Assembly: GCF_000380335.1 (NCBI RefSeq)
Contig: NC_021149.1
Span: forward strand, 682,001 to 746,000
Reading direction: 5' to 3'
Length of the DNA stretch: 64,000 nt
DNA from: Azotobacter vinelandii CA
GTDB taxonomy: Bacteria > Pseudomonadota > Gammaproteobacteria > Pseudomonadales > Pseudomonadaceae
Made by a program: the position numbers and the translations under genes. The stretch's first letter is position 1. Each line of letters starts with the position of its first letter. Shown one piece after another: positions 1-9,647 of this stretch. Under the pieces are notes generated by a model. It did not search any database, was not told the origin of the DNA, and saw only the letters and a list, made by a program, of their open reading frames with translations.

Positions 1-1
1 C

Positions 2-1051
2 GGTTTCGTGCTCGCGCTCTGCGCGGGCGCTGTCGCCGGCGGGGAGCCGGGCGGCGGCGGGATCGTCGATGCGGCCGCCCCGCCGGCGGACATGACGTTC
101 GACGAACTGCATCGCCAGATCAAGGCGCTGATCCCGCCGGCGCAAGCCATCGACGAGGGGACTGCCGCCTTCAACGAGGCCCTGGCGCAGACCGGGGGCC
201 CCGTCCTTCAGGAACTGATCGTCCATTCCCGCGACGAGGCGCTGCGCAATGGCGTGGAGCCCATGCCGCCGGACGTCCGCCGCCAGCTTGCAGGCTTTCT
301 GCCGGAGCGGGTGCTGGACGCGGTGCGTTACCGGGTGCAGGGCGGCGACGACTTCAGCCTGCAGTGGAACCTGATCCGCTATGGCGAGGCTCGCGCCATC
401 GCTCTCGATCACGTCGTGGTGTTCAGGGACGCCGGCGACGCGCTCTACAACCCCACGCTCTGGGCGCACGAGCTGACCCATGTCGAGCAGTACCGGCGCT
501 GGGGCATCCCGGAGTTCGCTATCCGCTACCTGCGCGACTACGAGGCCGTGGAGCATGAAGCCTATGAGGCCGAGACGCGCTATGTGGCCTGGGCGAAGCT
601 GCGCGACGGGCAACGGCTGGCGGCCACCGGCGATTCGGGAGCGGGCCGCCTGCCCGCGCCTTTCCCCGCGGCCGGCAGCTCCAGCACCTGCGGCACGGCC
701 GCGGCTACCTGCCGGGTCGAGGGTGCCGGCCCCGTCGGCACGCCCTGCTGGTGCAACCTGCCAGCAGGCGCGGCTGCGGGCTCGCTGGTCCCCGACCCGC
801 CCGCCGCGCCACCAGCCAACGCCTGCCGCAGCACAGGCGGTATCTGCCCCCTGGACGGTGAAATCGCAGCGGGTTCGCCTTGCACCTGCGTCACCCCCGA
901 AGGCAGCTTTCCCGGCACCGCCGAGCCGCGGAATCTGGGTGACCGCTGTGTGACCCACAGTGGCGCCTGTACGCTGTCCAGGCCCCTGCTCTCCGGGGAG
1001 GCCTGCCATTGTCCGGGGTCGGCGGGAGCGGTGAAGGGACAGGTGCCCTGA
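2..1051 (+). CDS. DUF4157-type (HELTH motif) secreted protein with triple Cys repeat, 5' partial
   Basis: The reading frame is open to the window edge. The first possible start (GTG at 8) lies inside what looks like a signal peptide (GFVLALCAGAVAGG), so the true start is probably upstream. Numbering from that GTG, residues about 86-190 hold a DUF4157/eCIS-core-like domain with HELTHVEQY at 154-162, which resembles a zinc-peptidase helix; whether members are active peptidases is unclear. The C-terminal 120 residues carry three tandem modules of exact spacing C-x6-C-x11-C-x-C, starting at Cys228, Cys273 and Cys314, separated by Pro/Ala/Gly-rich linkers. This pattern suggests disulfide-bonded or metal-binding knobs in the periplasm or outside the cell. 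Related domains occur near contractile injection systems and toxins, but no such genes are visible here. The domain family is fairly clear; the function is unknown. Confidence 0.65.
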   Translation, partial: GFVLALCAGAVAGGEPGGGGIVDAAAPPADMTFDELHRQIKALIPPAQAIDEGTAAFNEALAQTGGPVLQELIVHSRDEALRNGVEPMPPDVRRQLAGFLPERVLDAVRYRVQGGDDFSLQWNLIRYGEARAIALDHVVVFRDAGDALYNPTLWAHELTHVEQYRRWGIPEFAIRYLRDYEAVEHEAYEAETRYVAWAKLRDGQRLAATGDSGAGRLPAPFPAAGSSSTCGTAAATCRVEGAGPVGTPCWCNLPAGAAAGSLVPDPPAAPPANACRSTGGICPLDGEIAAGSPCTCVTPEGSFPGTAEPRNLGDRCVTHSGACTLSRPLLSGEACHCPGSAGAVKGQVP

Positions 1052-1514
1052 TGATGAAATGATATTTCTCCCAGCTCCGCCTTGCGGAAGGAGGGCGGCC
1101 CTGCCGGGACTCCGGCCGGTTGAGGGCAAAGGGTTGCGGCGTCGAGGGAAAAAGAGAAGAAGTTGGAAGCGAATGGGTCGAGGTATGCGAATGTTCGGTC
1201 GATCCTTTCGAGTGGGGTCGAACGATCGCCTCGATTCGCCCGGTGAGCGGGCAATGCTGGGCATGGCGTTGGCATCTGTGGAGCACGGCCGGTCACTTTC
1301 GAGTGCGGTGGCCTGTTGGTATCCAGAAGCCGATAGGTTGAAAAAGGTAGGGGCTGAGGTTTCGAACCTTTGGAAGTGTCGGTGGCAATTGAATTGTAGT
1401 GATATGAAGTGAGCTCGCACGTCTCGAACTCGGTTACCGACTCGGCGCTATGGCGACCTGCAGCCCTAAACAGGCTTGTCTTTCCCGTGTCTCTCCCGTG
1501 TGCAGCCCGGAGGG
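1052..1514. other. non-coding stretch, lower GC than flanks
   Basis: No gene that I can support. Open frames here are short, overlap each other and show no recognisable protein or good ribosome binding site. A small hairpin (AGCCC-tcc-GGGCT, about 1503-1515) sits at the end of the leftward small gene that follows and could help terminate it, but it lacks a T tract. Confidence 0.5.
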
Positions 1515-1757
1515 CTAAAAGTTGAGTCTTTTCTGGGCCTTCGGGAGTTCGCTGATTTCAAAACGCTGCAGGTTTCTGCTGAATTCGGTTTCGGAACTCT
1601 TGATGTGTTTGGCATCGAGGCAAGTTCTCGTTGCGTGCAGTTCCTTCCTCAAGGTATCGACCTGCCTGCTGAACTCATTCTTCACCTCCAGGATCAGGTT
1701 GTTGAAGTATAGGGTCAATATCAGAATCAAAGTACAAGCAATCCATCCTGAAGCCAT
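1515..1757 (-). CDS. predicted small single-pass membrane protein, 80 aa
   Basis: I do not recognise a family. The protein starts with a hydrophobic segment (residues about 4-23, rich in Leu, Ile and aromatics) followed by a charged, probably helical or coiled-coil region (EVKNEFSRQVDTLRKEL and onward), the layout of a small anchored protein with a cytoplasmic or periplasmic helix. The ATG at 1757 is preceded by AAGGTGA with 4-nt spacing on the minus strand, a good Shine-Dalgarno sequence, which is the main reason to believe it. It lies alone in low-GC DNA between the DUF4157-type gene and the patatin gene, and its base composition is lower in GC than the core genes, suggesting acquisition. 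It could still be a chance frame. Confidence 0.45.
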   Translation of the reverse strand: MASGWIACTLILILTLYFNNLILEVKNEFSRQVDTLRKELHATRTCLDAKHIKSSETEFSRNLQRFEISELPKAQKRLNF

Positions 1758-2639
1758 TTGTCACCTTGCACGCTTTTGTAATCGATACGGTCGATGGAAT
1801 GGTTTTGGTGAAAATATCGTTCATGCCCGTTTTCCCCTGTCGAATGCCAAGTACTTGGTTTTGATCTGTTTTTATTGATCTTTCAGAAATATATGTTGTG
1901 CCGATGAGCGAAGACTCTCCGCCCCGCCTTTGCGGAGGACCCCGAGTGTTCCGACGCATGAAAGTCGTAATGGCGCATTCATATAAGGACCCGGCAATGT
2001 CAGGTTGTCTTGGTATCGAGGGGCGGTAACCATCGTGGGTTGGGGATAAGTTAGCTCCTTGGTGTGATGTCATATTGATTTCATTTCGACACTGAATGGC
2101 CATGGATGGCTATTCAGTGTCGCTATAATATCGCGGCGTCATAAAAGTGCCACCTATCCGTGGCTTTTCCAAGTCCCCATGTGAAGTGCCATTATTTTGG
2201 CTTGCTTTGCTCGCCGAAAGGCTTGCACGAAGCTATCAGGGGATTTTCCGAGAGCGATCTGGTGGGATTTGACGGAAAGCGCCATCTGCGAAGAGTCCGA
2301 TATGCAAGATGCAAGCGAGCAATTCGCGGTAAGTGCCGCATGGGCTCGCCTTTCATCCGGCAAGGTCGATAATCATGGCATATGGCTATCATTGCGGGCT
2401 TCGCCGCATCGCCTGATGTCGCCTGCTTGAGTGGGGCTGGCGTGCTCTTGGGTATGTCCGTGTTTGTCAATAGTGGCAAATGAAAGCTTTTTGCTTTTTC
2501 TTATAGCCGTTTGTCGGTATTTCCGAGATTTTGGAATATCGCAATGAATTTTAAGTACAATGCGGCGAGGTTCGTGTTACCGATCGCCTAAGAAACGTAG
2601 TGCCGAAAATATTCCTTTGTCGTTGTTTTGGGGGAAGCC
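1758..2639. other. long intergenic region, AT-richer, no convincing gene
   Basis: About 880 bases upstream of the patatin gene. Several 60-140 codon frames exist on both strands (for example 1675-2103 and 2154-2363, minus) but none has a family signature or a good ribosome binding site. The region contains the 34-bp near-palindrome listed separately and a short AAAGC/GCTTT hairpin with a T tract near 2483-2499. It may hold the patatin promoter and decayed mobile DNA. Confidence 0.45.
2088..2121. repeat. 34-bp near-perfect inverted repeat
   Basis: Two 16-base arms (gacactgaatGgccat and its complement carrying one difference) separated by two bases. There is no T tract on either side, so it does not look like an intrinsic terminator. 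It could be a dimeric regulator site, an end of a lost mobile element or a hairpin in a long 5' leader of the patatin mRNA. Confidence 0.6.
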
Positions 2640-3683
2640 ATGTCTTCACCAGGACCAGACAGGATGAAACGAGGCCACCCGCGGGTGGACCTCGCGCTGC
2701 AGGGAGGCGGTGCCCACGGAGCTTTTACCTGGGGCGTGCTCGACCGGTTGCTCGAAGAGCCGGAGCTTCAACTGGATGGCATCTCGGGAACCTCGGCCGG
2801 GGCCATGAATGCGGCCGTCCTGGTGGACGGCTATGCCAAGGGCGGGCCGGAGAGTGCCCGCCGCGCGCTGGAGACATTCTGGCGCCGGGTCTCGAAGGCC
2901 GCGCGCTTCAGTCCGTTCCGGCGCAGCCCGCTCGATGTGTTGCTGGGGCGCTGGACCCTGGACTACTCGCCCATGTTCCTGACCATGGACATGGTCGCGC
3001 GGGTGTTCTCTCCCTACGACCTGAACCCGGGCGGGAGCAATCCGCTGCGCGCCATCCTCGAGGAGTCCATCGACTTCGCGCATCTGGCCGACAGTCCGAT
3101 CAAGCTGTTCGTCACCGCGACCAACGTGCGCACCGGACGCGGGCGGGTGTTCCGCAACGGCGACCTGACGCTCGATGCGTTGCTGGCCTCGGCCTGTCTG
3201 CCGAACCTGTTCCAGGCCATCGAGATCGACGGTGACGCCTATTGGGACGGGGGCTACGCCGGCAATCCCACGATCACGCCGCTGGTGCGCGAGTGCGAGT
3301 CGAGCGACACCATCCTGGTGCAGATCAATCCCATCGAGCGTCCGGGTACGCCGCGCTCGGCGCGCAACATCCTCAGCCGTCTCAACGAGGTTTCCTTCAA
3401 CTCCGTGCTGTTGAAGGAACTGAAGATGATCGCGCTGCTGCGTCAGATGGTCTGTCTCGGCGACAACGAAAGCGCCCGCTGGGCCTCGATGCGGATTCAC
3501 CGGATCTCCAGCGATGTGCTGCTGGAGCTGGGCTACTCCTCGAAGCTGAACGGGGAGTGGGCGTTCCTGACGATGCTGCGTGACCAGGGCCGCAAGGCCG
3601 CCGAGGGTTTCCTCGAGGCGCATCGCAAGGACCTGGGCCGGCGTTCGACGCTGGATCTGGATGTCCTGCTGGAAGGGGTGTGA
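2640..3683 (+). CDS. patatin-like phospholipase family protein
   Basis: Serine lipid acyl hydrolase of the bacterial patatin/RssA group. The oxyanion-hole motif GGGAHG is at residues 22-27, the nucleophile elbow GTSAG at 50-54 (Ser52), and the catalytic aspartate in DGG at Asp203, so the Ser-Asp dyad is complete. No signal peptide or transmembrane helix is seen, so it is probably cytoplasmic or peripheral to the membrane. I chose the ATG at 2640 because GGGGGAA sits about 5 nt upstream; a TTG at 2628 in the same frame would overlap that site. The likely substrate is a phospholipid or acyl ester, but the sequence does not tell which. It stands alone, convergent with the lipoprotein gene that follows. 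Confidence 0.88.
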   Translation: MSSPGPDRMKRGHPRVDLALQGGGAHGAFTWGVLDRLLEEPELQLDGISGTSAGAMNAAVLVDGYAKGGPESARRALETFWRRVSKAARFSPFRRSPLDVLLGRWTLDYSPMFLTMDMVARVFSPYDLNPGGSNPLRAILEESIDFAHLADSPIKLFVTATNVRTGRGRVFRNGDLTLDALLASACLPNLFQAIEIDGDAYWDGGYAGNPTITPLVRECESSDTILVQINPIERPGTPRSARNILSRLNEVSFNSVLLKELKMIALLRQMVCLGDNESARWASMRIHRISSDVLLELGYSSKLNGEWAFLTMLRDQGRKAAEGFLEAHRKDLGRRSTLDLDVLLEGV

Positions 3684-3687
3684 CGCC

Positions 3688-3709
3688 GCCGGCCGTCGTG
3701 CCGGCCGGC
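3688..3709. terminator. hairpin between convergent genes
   Basis: GCCGGCC / GGCCGGC, 7-bp stem with an 8-nt loop, directly after the patatin stop and followed by GTTTC on the plus strand. It lies between two convergent genes and could serve either. The T tract is short, so intrinsic activity is uncertain. Confidence 0.5.
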
Positions 3710-3712
3710 GTT

Positions 3713-4270
3713 TCAATGCGGCGGATATTGCGACAGCACCCGGGATACGGTCTCGCGGATCATCCGGGTGCGCTCGGCCGGATCGTAGGGTCCCTCGCGC
3801 AGGATCTGCTGGGCGCTGCCGCGCCAGACCAGCTTGCCGTCGCGGCTATCGTAGAAGTCGATCTGCAGGGTGCCGACCTGGTAGTCGTAGGTGCGCGTTT
3901 CGCCGAAGCCGGGGCCGCCCCAGTAGCCATACCAGGGATTGCCCCAGTAGCCGCCGGGGTAGGAGGTGATCTGGCTCTGGCGCTGGTCGACGACCAGCCA
4001 GACCTGCACCCGGATGTCGCCCCGGTTACCGGACGGGGCCTGGCGCAGGCCGCGCTGGTCGAGCTGCTCGGCCACGGCGGCACGTACGCGCTGCTCCGTC
4101 AGGTCGCTTCTGAGGCGCGGGTCGGAGGGGCGGAACTGCAGCGCCGGTTCCTGCCAGCTCCAGGTGCGGTAGGCGCCGAAATCGCGGCTGGGGTCGAAGT
4201 CGCGCTCGAGCTGGACGCTCTGGCAGGCTGCGAGCAGCAGTAGAAGAGGCAGCAGCATACGGATTCGCAT
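3713..4270 (-). CDS. DUF4136 lipoprotein
   Basis: 185 residues. A short basic N-terminus and a run of leucines end in the lipobox LAAC with Cys16, so this is a lipoprotein; the residue after Cys is Gln, compatible with outer-membrane sorting. The mature part matches the DUF4136 layout: a YRTWSW motif near the N-terminus, a Gly/Tyr/Trp-rich stretch around residues 105-125, and a closing segment with KLVWRG. The function of the family is unknown. A second DUF4136 lipoprotein lies upstream on the same strand (4508-5128), about 240 bases away, so the pair probably arose by duplication. Confidence 0.8.
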   Translation of the reverse strand: MRIRMLLPLLLLLAACQSVQLERDFDPSRDFGAYRTWSWQEPALQFRPSDPRLRSDLTEQRVRAAVAEQLDQRGLRQAPSGNRGDIRVQVWLVVDQRQSQITSYPGGYWGNPWYGYWGGPGFGETRTYDYQVGTLQIDFYDSRDGKLVWRGSAQQILREGPYDPAERTRMIRETVSRVLSQYPPH

Positions 4271-4507
4271 GGTGGTTTCTCCGGTGGCGGTGCATGCGGC
4301 GGATGGACCGTCGCGGACGTTGTTCCCTTCGCTTCGGCCGGTTTTCCCCCGAGAGGAGGGGAAAGGGCGGTGTCGCTTTCCAATCTAAAGTTTGTGCGTA
4401 ACCAATCCATAACCGATCGGTGAGCGAGGATTTTCGAGCCTGCGGCGCTCGTGCGACTTGTCGATGGTCAAACATTCTTGAAGGTCGATGGCGGGCTCCA
4501 TTCGGGG

Positions 4508-5128
4508 CTACGGCGGAAAGCCTTGCAGGGCGAGCCGGGCCGCCTGCTGCAGAGCCCTGGCGCGGCCGCTCCGCTCGGCGTCGACGCGGGCCTCGCCGCT
4601 GCCGTGCCAGAGCCGCCGACCATCCGTGCCGGCGGTGAACGCGATGCGCACCACCAGCACCTGTTCCTCGTAGCGGTAGACGAGGGGAGCCCGGCCCCAT
4701 ACCCCGAAACGATCCCAGTGATGGCCGTAGCCGTAGTAGCCGCCAAAGCGATCGTAGTAATCCCTGTAGATGCGGATACGCCGCTTCAGGGTCAACTGCG
4801 CACTGACCCGCAGATCCGCCTCGGCGCCCGGACGGACCGGACGCAGGCCGCGCTGGTCCAGCTCGGCGGAGAGGATTTCCTGCACCTGGGCGGCATCCAG
4901 GCCGGCGTCGCCGTCCGGCGGGCGGCCGTGCAGCCAGGCCCAGTCGCGGTAGGCGGCGTAGTCCCTGGGCGGGGCCGGATAGACGCCCGGCTCGAAGGGC
5001 GTGGCGGCCGTGGGGGGCGCCGGAGGCAGGGGCAGGGATTCGGCGCGGTAGGGATTGGGGCCCTGGCAGGCGCCGAGCGCGAGACAGAGCGACAGTGCGG
5101 CCAGGCGATGCATGCGGGTGGCCCTCAC
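4508..5128 (-). CDS. DUF4136 lipoprotein (second copy)
   Basis: 206 residues from the ATG at 5128; an internal Met6 is an equally likely start. Lipobox LGAC with Cys21 (numbered from the first Met). The mature region starts with a proline-rich linker (residues 30-55), then a YRDWAW motif equivalent to the YRTWSW of the neighbour, a central Tyr/Gly-rich stretch around residues 125-145, and RRLWHGSGEA near the end. Overall identity to the neighbour is modest, suggesting an old duplication. A hairpin TTTCCCC/GGGGAAA near 4342-4361 lies in the gap to the downstream copy. Function unknown; outer-membrane location inferred. Confidence 0.75.
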   Translation of the reverse strand: MRATRMHRLAALSLCLALGACQGPNPYRAESLPLPPAPPTAATPFEPGVYPAPPRDYAAYRDWAWLHGRPPDGDAGLDAAQVQEILSAELDQRGLRPVRPGAEADLRVSAQLTLKRRIRIYRDYYDRFGGYYGYGHHWDRFGVWGRAPLVYRYEEQVLVVRIAFTAGTDGRRLWHGSGEARVDAERSGRARALQQAARLALQGFPP

Positions 5129-5192
5129 CCCGGTGGGGAGCGGGGAAATGCTCGGGCTTCGCTCCTGGAACGGCGATACCCTCGTTACAAGC

Positions 5193-5951
5193 TTAGCAAG
5201 TCGGATGTGGCCGGCAGAGCCAATGCAGGTAGCGGCCGAGACCGGCGAAGGCCGGGTGACGGCGGTAGGCCAGTTCCATTTCCAGAAGGTCGGGCAGTTC
5301 CGCCCGGGCCTGGAATTCCACCGGCATGTAGTCGTGGAAGACCCGCACGCCGCTTTCGCCGTCGATCCGCCAGGCGCTCTGCATCGCGGCCTTCAGCTCG
5401 CGCGGGTCGAGCGGGCGCTGCGGGGTCAGGCTGCGGCCTTCGCCGGCGAACTGTTCCTTGCGCAGCTTGCGGAAGTGGCCCTTGAGCAGGTTGCGGTAGA
5501 TCAGCGCGTCCTTATTGTAGAAGGCCAGCGACAGCCAGCCGCCGGGTGCGCTGAACTGGTGCAGCACGGGGAGGATGCGCAGCGGCTCGGCCAGCCATTC
5601 CAGCACGGCGTGGCAGAGCACCAGATCGAAGGGGGCATCGAGCCGGCCGGGCAGTTCCTGCCAGGGTGCCTGGACGAAAGTGGCCCGCTGGCCGGCGGCG
5701 GCGAAGCGTTCGCGGGCGGCACCGAGCATCGGCGCAGCCGGCTCGGCGAGGGTCACGAGGTGGCCGCGCTTGGCCAGCCAGAGCGCCATGTGGCCGAGTC
5801 CGGCACCGACGTCGAGCACCCGCAGCGGGCGTTCGGGCAAGACTTCGGCCAGGTCGGCCTGGAGCACGGCGAGGCGGATCGCGCCCTTGGCGCCGCCGTA
5901 GATCTTCTCGGCGAAACGCAGGGCCAGGTCGTCGAAGTGGCGGTCGCTCAT
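5193..5951 (-). CDS. cmoM: tRNA 5-carboxymethoxyuridine methyltransferase
   Basis: Class I SAM-dependent methyltransferase of 252 residues. Motif I is DVGAGLGH at 47-54, and the N-terminus (RHFDDLALRFAEKIYG) is characteristic of the CmoM/SmtA family, which methylates cmo5U34 to mcmo5U in tRNAs decoding NNN family boxes. I place the start at the ATG at 5951 rather than at the end of the longer open frame, because the extra 57 codons are Arg-rich shadow sequence. That start overlaps the stop of the upstream MazG-like gene by 4 nt (ATGA), indicating translational coupling. Confidence 0.85.
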   Translation of the reverse strand: MSDRHFDDLALRFAEKIYGGAKGAIRLAVLQADLAEVLPERPLRVLDVGAGLGHMALWLAKRGHLVTLAEPAAPMLGAARERFAAAGQRATFVQAPWQELPGRLDAPFDLVLCHAVLEWLAEPLRILPVLHQFSAPGGWLSLAFYNKDALIYRNLLKGHFRKLRKEQFAGEGRSLTPQRPLDPRELKAAMQSAWRIDGESGVRVFHDYMPVEFQARAELPDLLEMELAYRRHPAFAGLGRYLHWLCRPHPTC

Positions 5952-6253
5952 CGGGCGAAGCGCCGTTCGCTGTCGGCCAGCTTGGCGCGCACCACCTCGT
6001 CCAGATCCAGGCCGAGTTCGGCGCAGAGCAAGAGGAGGTAGAGGACCACGTCGCCGATCTCCTGGCCGGCGTGCGCCAGTTCGTCGGCGGGCAGGGCGCG
6101 GGATTCGTCCTCGCTTTTCCACTGGAAGATCTCCACCAACTCAGCCATTTCCACGTTGGCGGCCATCGCCAGGTTCTTCGGGCTGTGGAAGCGTTGCCAA
6201 TTGTTGGTGTCACGGATGGCGTGCAGGCGGCGGGTGAGTTCGGTGGTGTTCAT
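5948..6253 (-). CDS. MazG-like nucleotide pyrophosphohydrolase
   Basis: 101-residue all-helical NTP pyrophosphohydrolase of the MazG/dCTPase-like superfamily. The metal-binding pattern is visible as EMAELVEIFQWKSEDE followed by EIGDVVLYLLLL (E-x2-E-x12-E/D then E-x2-D). Members hydrolyse canonical or modified (d)NTPs and are thought to clean the nucleotide pool. The start is the ATG at 6253 (MNTTELTRRL); the longer frame adds unrelated residues. It is the first gene of a two-gene unit with cmoM, overlapping it by 4 nt. The substrate cannot be told from sequence. Confidence 0.8.
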   Translation of the reverse strand: MNTTELTRRLHAIRDTNNWQRFHSPKNLAMAANVEMAELVEIFQWKSEDESRALPADELAHAGQEIGDVVLYLLLLCAELGLDLDEVVRAKLADSERRFAR

Positions 6254-6295
6254 GGGTGGCTCCGACGGAAAGGCCGATAGCTTCGGCCGTCGGCG

Positions 6296-6319
6296 GCCAG
6301 GCCGCAAGTGCGGCCTGGC
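6296..6319 (-). terminator. GC-rich hairpin downstream of the asparaginase gene
   Basis: GCCAGGCCGC / GCGGCCTGGC, a perfect 10-bp stem with a 4-nt loop (AAGT on the plus strand), 14 bases past the asparaginase stop. There is no clear T tract, so termination may be weak or Rho-assisted. Confidence 0.45.
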
Positions 6320-6332
6320 TGGGCCGTGCCTG

Positions 6333-8162
<1,830 letters not shown>

Positions 8163-8166
<4 letters not shown>

Positions 8167-8828
8167 ACGGTTAACCTTTTCTGCAGACGCTTGACCAGTT
8201 GCGAGGCGGCGAAGCTGACGACGAAGTACACCAGGCCGGCGAAGATCAGGAATTCGTGGGGCTGGCCGATGATGTCGCCGTGCGAGCGGGCGGCGTTGAG
8301 AAAGTCCATCAGGCCGACGCTGTAGACCAGCGAGGTGTCCTGGAAGAGGATGATGCTCTGTTGCAGCAGCAGCGGGGTCATCTTGCGGAAGGCCTGCGGC
8401 AGGATGACCAGTCGCATGCTCTGGCCATAGGTCATCCCCAGCGCCTGGGCGGCGCTCATCTGGCCGTGCGGAATCGACTGGATGCCGGCGCGGACGATTT
8501 CGCAGTAGAAGGCGGCCTCGAACATCACGAAGGCCACCAGGCAGGAGGCGAAGGCGCCCACCGGGGTGTCCTCGCCGGTGATCCAGCGCAGCACGAAGGG
8601 CACCGCGAAATAGAACCAGATGATCACCAGCAGCAGCGGAATGGAGCGGAAGTAGTTGACGTAGGCGGAGGCGATGCCGGCCAGCAGCGGGTTGTGCGAA
8701 AGGCGCAGGATCGCCAGCAGGGTGCCCAGCAGCACGCTGCCGAGCACGCCGAGGGCGAGCAGCAGCAGGGTGGTCTGCATGCCCTCCCAGAGCGCCGGGA
8801 GCGCGGCGGGGATCGAACTGAAATCCAT
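8163..8828 (-). CDS. aatM: glutamate/aspartate ABC transporter permease
   Basis: Inner-membrane permease of the HisMQ type, 221 residues, with about five hydrophobic helices and the EAA-loop region around [21 protein letters not shown] that docks on the ATPase. The start is the ATG at 8828, one base inside the stop of aatQ (TGATG), so translation is coupled. The longer open frame upstream is read-through of the overlapping gene in another frame. Partner permease of AatQ. Confidence 0.92.
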
Positions 8829-9571
8829 CACTTGCCTCCCCCGATCAGACCCGGCACCGCGACCTTTTTCTCGATCCAGCGCATGAACAGCATCAGGCTC
8901 ATGTTCAGGGTGAAGTAGATCAGCGTGGCCAGGGTGAAGGCCTCGAACAGGTTGGTGGTGAATTCCGCTGTCTGGCGGGTCTGCGCGAGCAGTTCCATCA
9001 GGCCGATCAGCGAAGCCACCGAGGAGTTCTTGATGATGTTGAGGAACTCCGAGGTCAGCGGCGGGATGATGATGCGAAAGGCCTGTGGCAGCAGCACCTG
9101 GCGGTAGATCTGTCCGCTCCGCAGGCCCAGCGCCTGGGCCGCGGCGGTCTGGCCCCTGGGCAGCGCCTGGATGCCGGTGCGTACCTGTTCGCAGACCCGT
9201 GCGGCGGTGAACAGGCCGAGGCACACCACCACGCTCAGGTAGGCCGAGGTGGCCGGGCTGAGGTCCTGCTTGAACCACAGCTCCAGCGGCGTGGGCAAGA
9301 GGTCCGGCACCAGGAAGTACCAGAGGAACAGTTGCACCAGCAGCGGCACGTTGCGAAACAGCTCCACGTAGGCGCTGGCGATGCCGGACAGCCAGCGGTT
9401 TGGCAGGGTGCGCAGCACGCCGAGCAGCGAGCCCAGCAGCAGGGCGATGATCCAGCCGACCAGGGCGACGGCGAGGGTCCAGCCGAAGCCGGCGACGAAC
9501 CAGTCGAGGTAGATCTCGTCGCCGATCCCGGTGGACCTGAAGAACACGCCCCAGTCCCAGTTGTAATCCAT
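8828..9571 (-). CDS. aatQ: glutamate/aspartate ABC transporter permease
   Basis: Second HisMQ-type permease of the acidic amino-acid importer, 247 residues. Start at the ATG at 9571 ([11 protein letters not shown]), preceded by GAGGAAATCCCCC on the minus strand. It has the usual longer periplasmic N-terminal loop of GltJ proteins and an EAA loop around [19 protein letters not shown]. Heterodimerises with AatM in the inner membrane. About 75 bases downstream of the binding-protein gene aatJ. Confidence 0.92.
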   Translation of the reverse strand: MDYNWDWGVFFRSTGIGDEIYLDWFVAGFGWTLAVALVGWIIALLLGSLLGVLRTLPNRWLSGIASAYVELFRNVPLLVQLFLWYFLVPDLLPTPLELWFKQDLSPATSAYLSVVVCLGLFTAARVCEQVRTGIQALPRGQTAAAQALGLRSGQIYRQVLLPQAFRIIIPPLTSEFLNIIKNSSVASLIGLMELLAQTRQTAEFTTNLFEAFTLATLIYFTLNMSLMLFMRWIEKKVAVPGLIGGGK

Positions 9572-9647
9572 GGGGGATTTCCTCCGATCTGCACTGTGAG
9601 GGAGCCCTGCGCGGGACAAGCCCCGGCGCGCAGGGCACCGCCGTTCG

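Noticed and set aside
1675..2103. 142-codon minus-strand frame in the low-GC island
   Set aside because: No Shine-Dalgarno site, no hydrophobic core pattern or family similarity, and it overlaps the better-supported 80-codon gene in another frame.
2154..2363. 69-codon minus-strand frame before the patatin gene
   Set aside because: No ribosome binding site, no recognisable motif, overlapping plus-strand frames of similar length.
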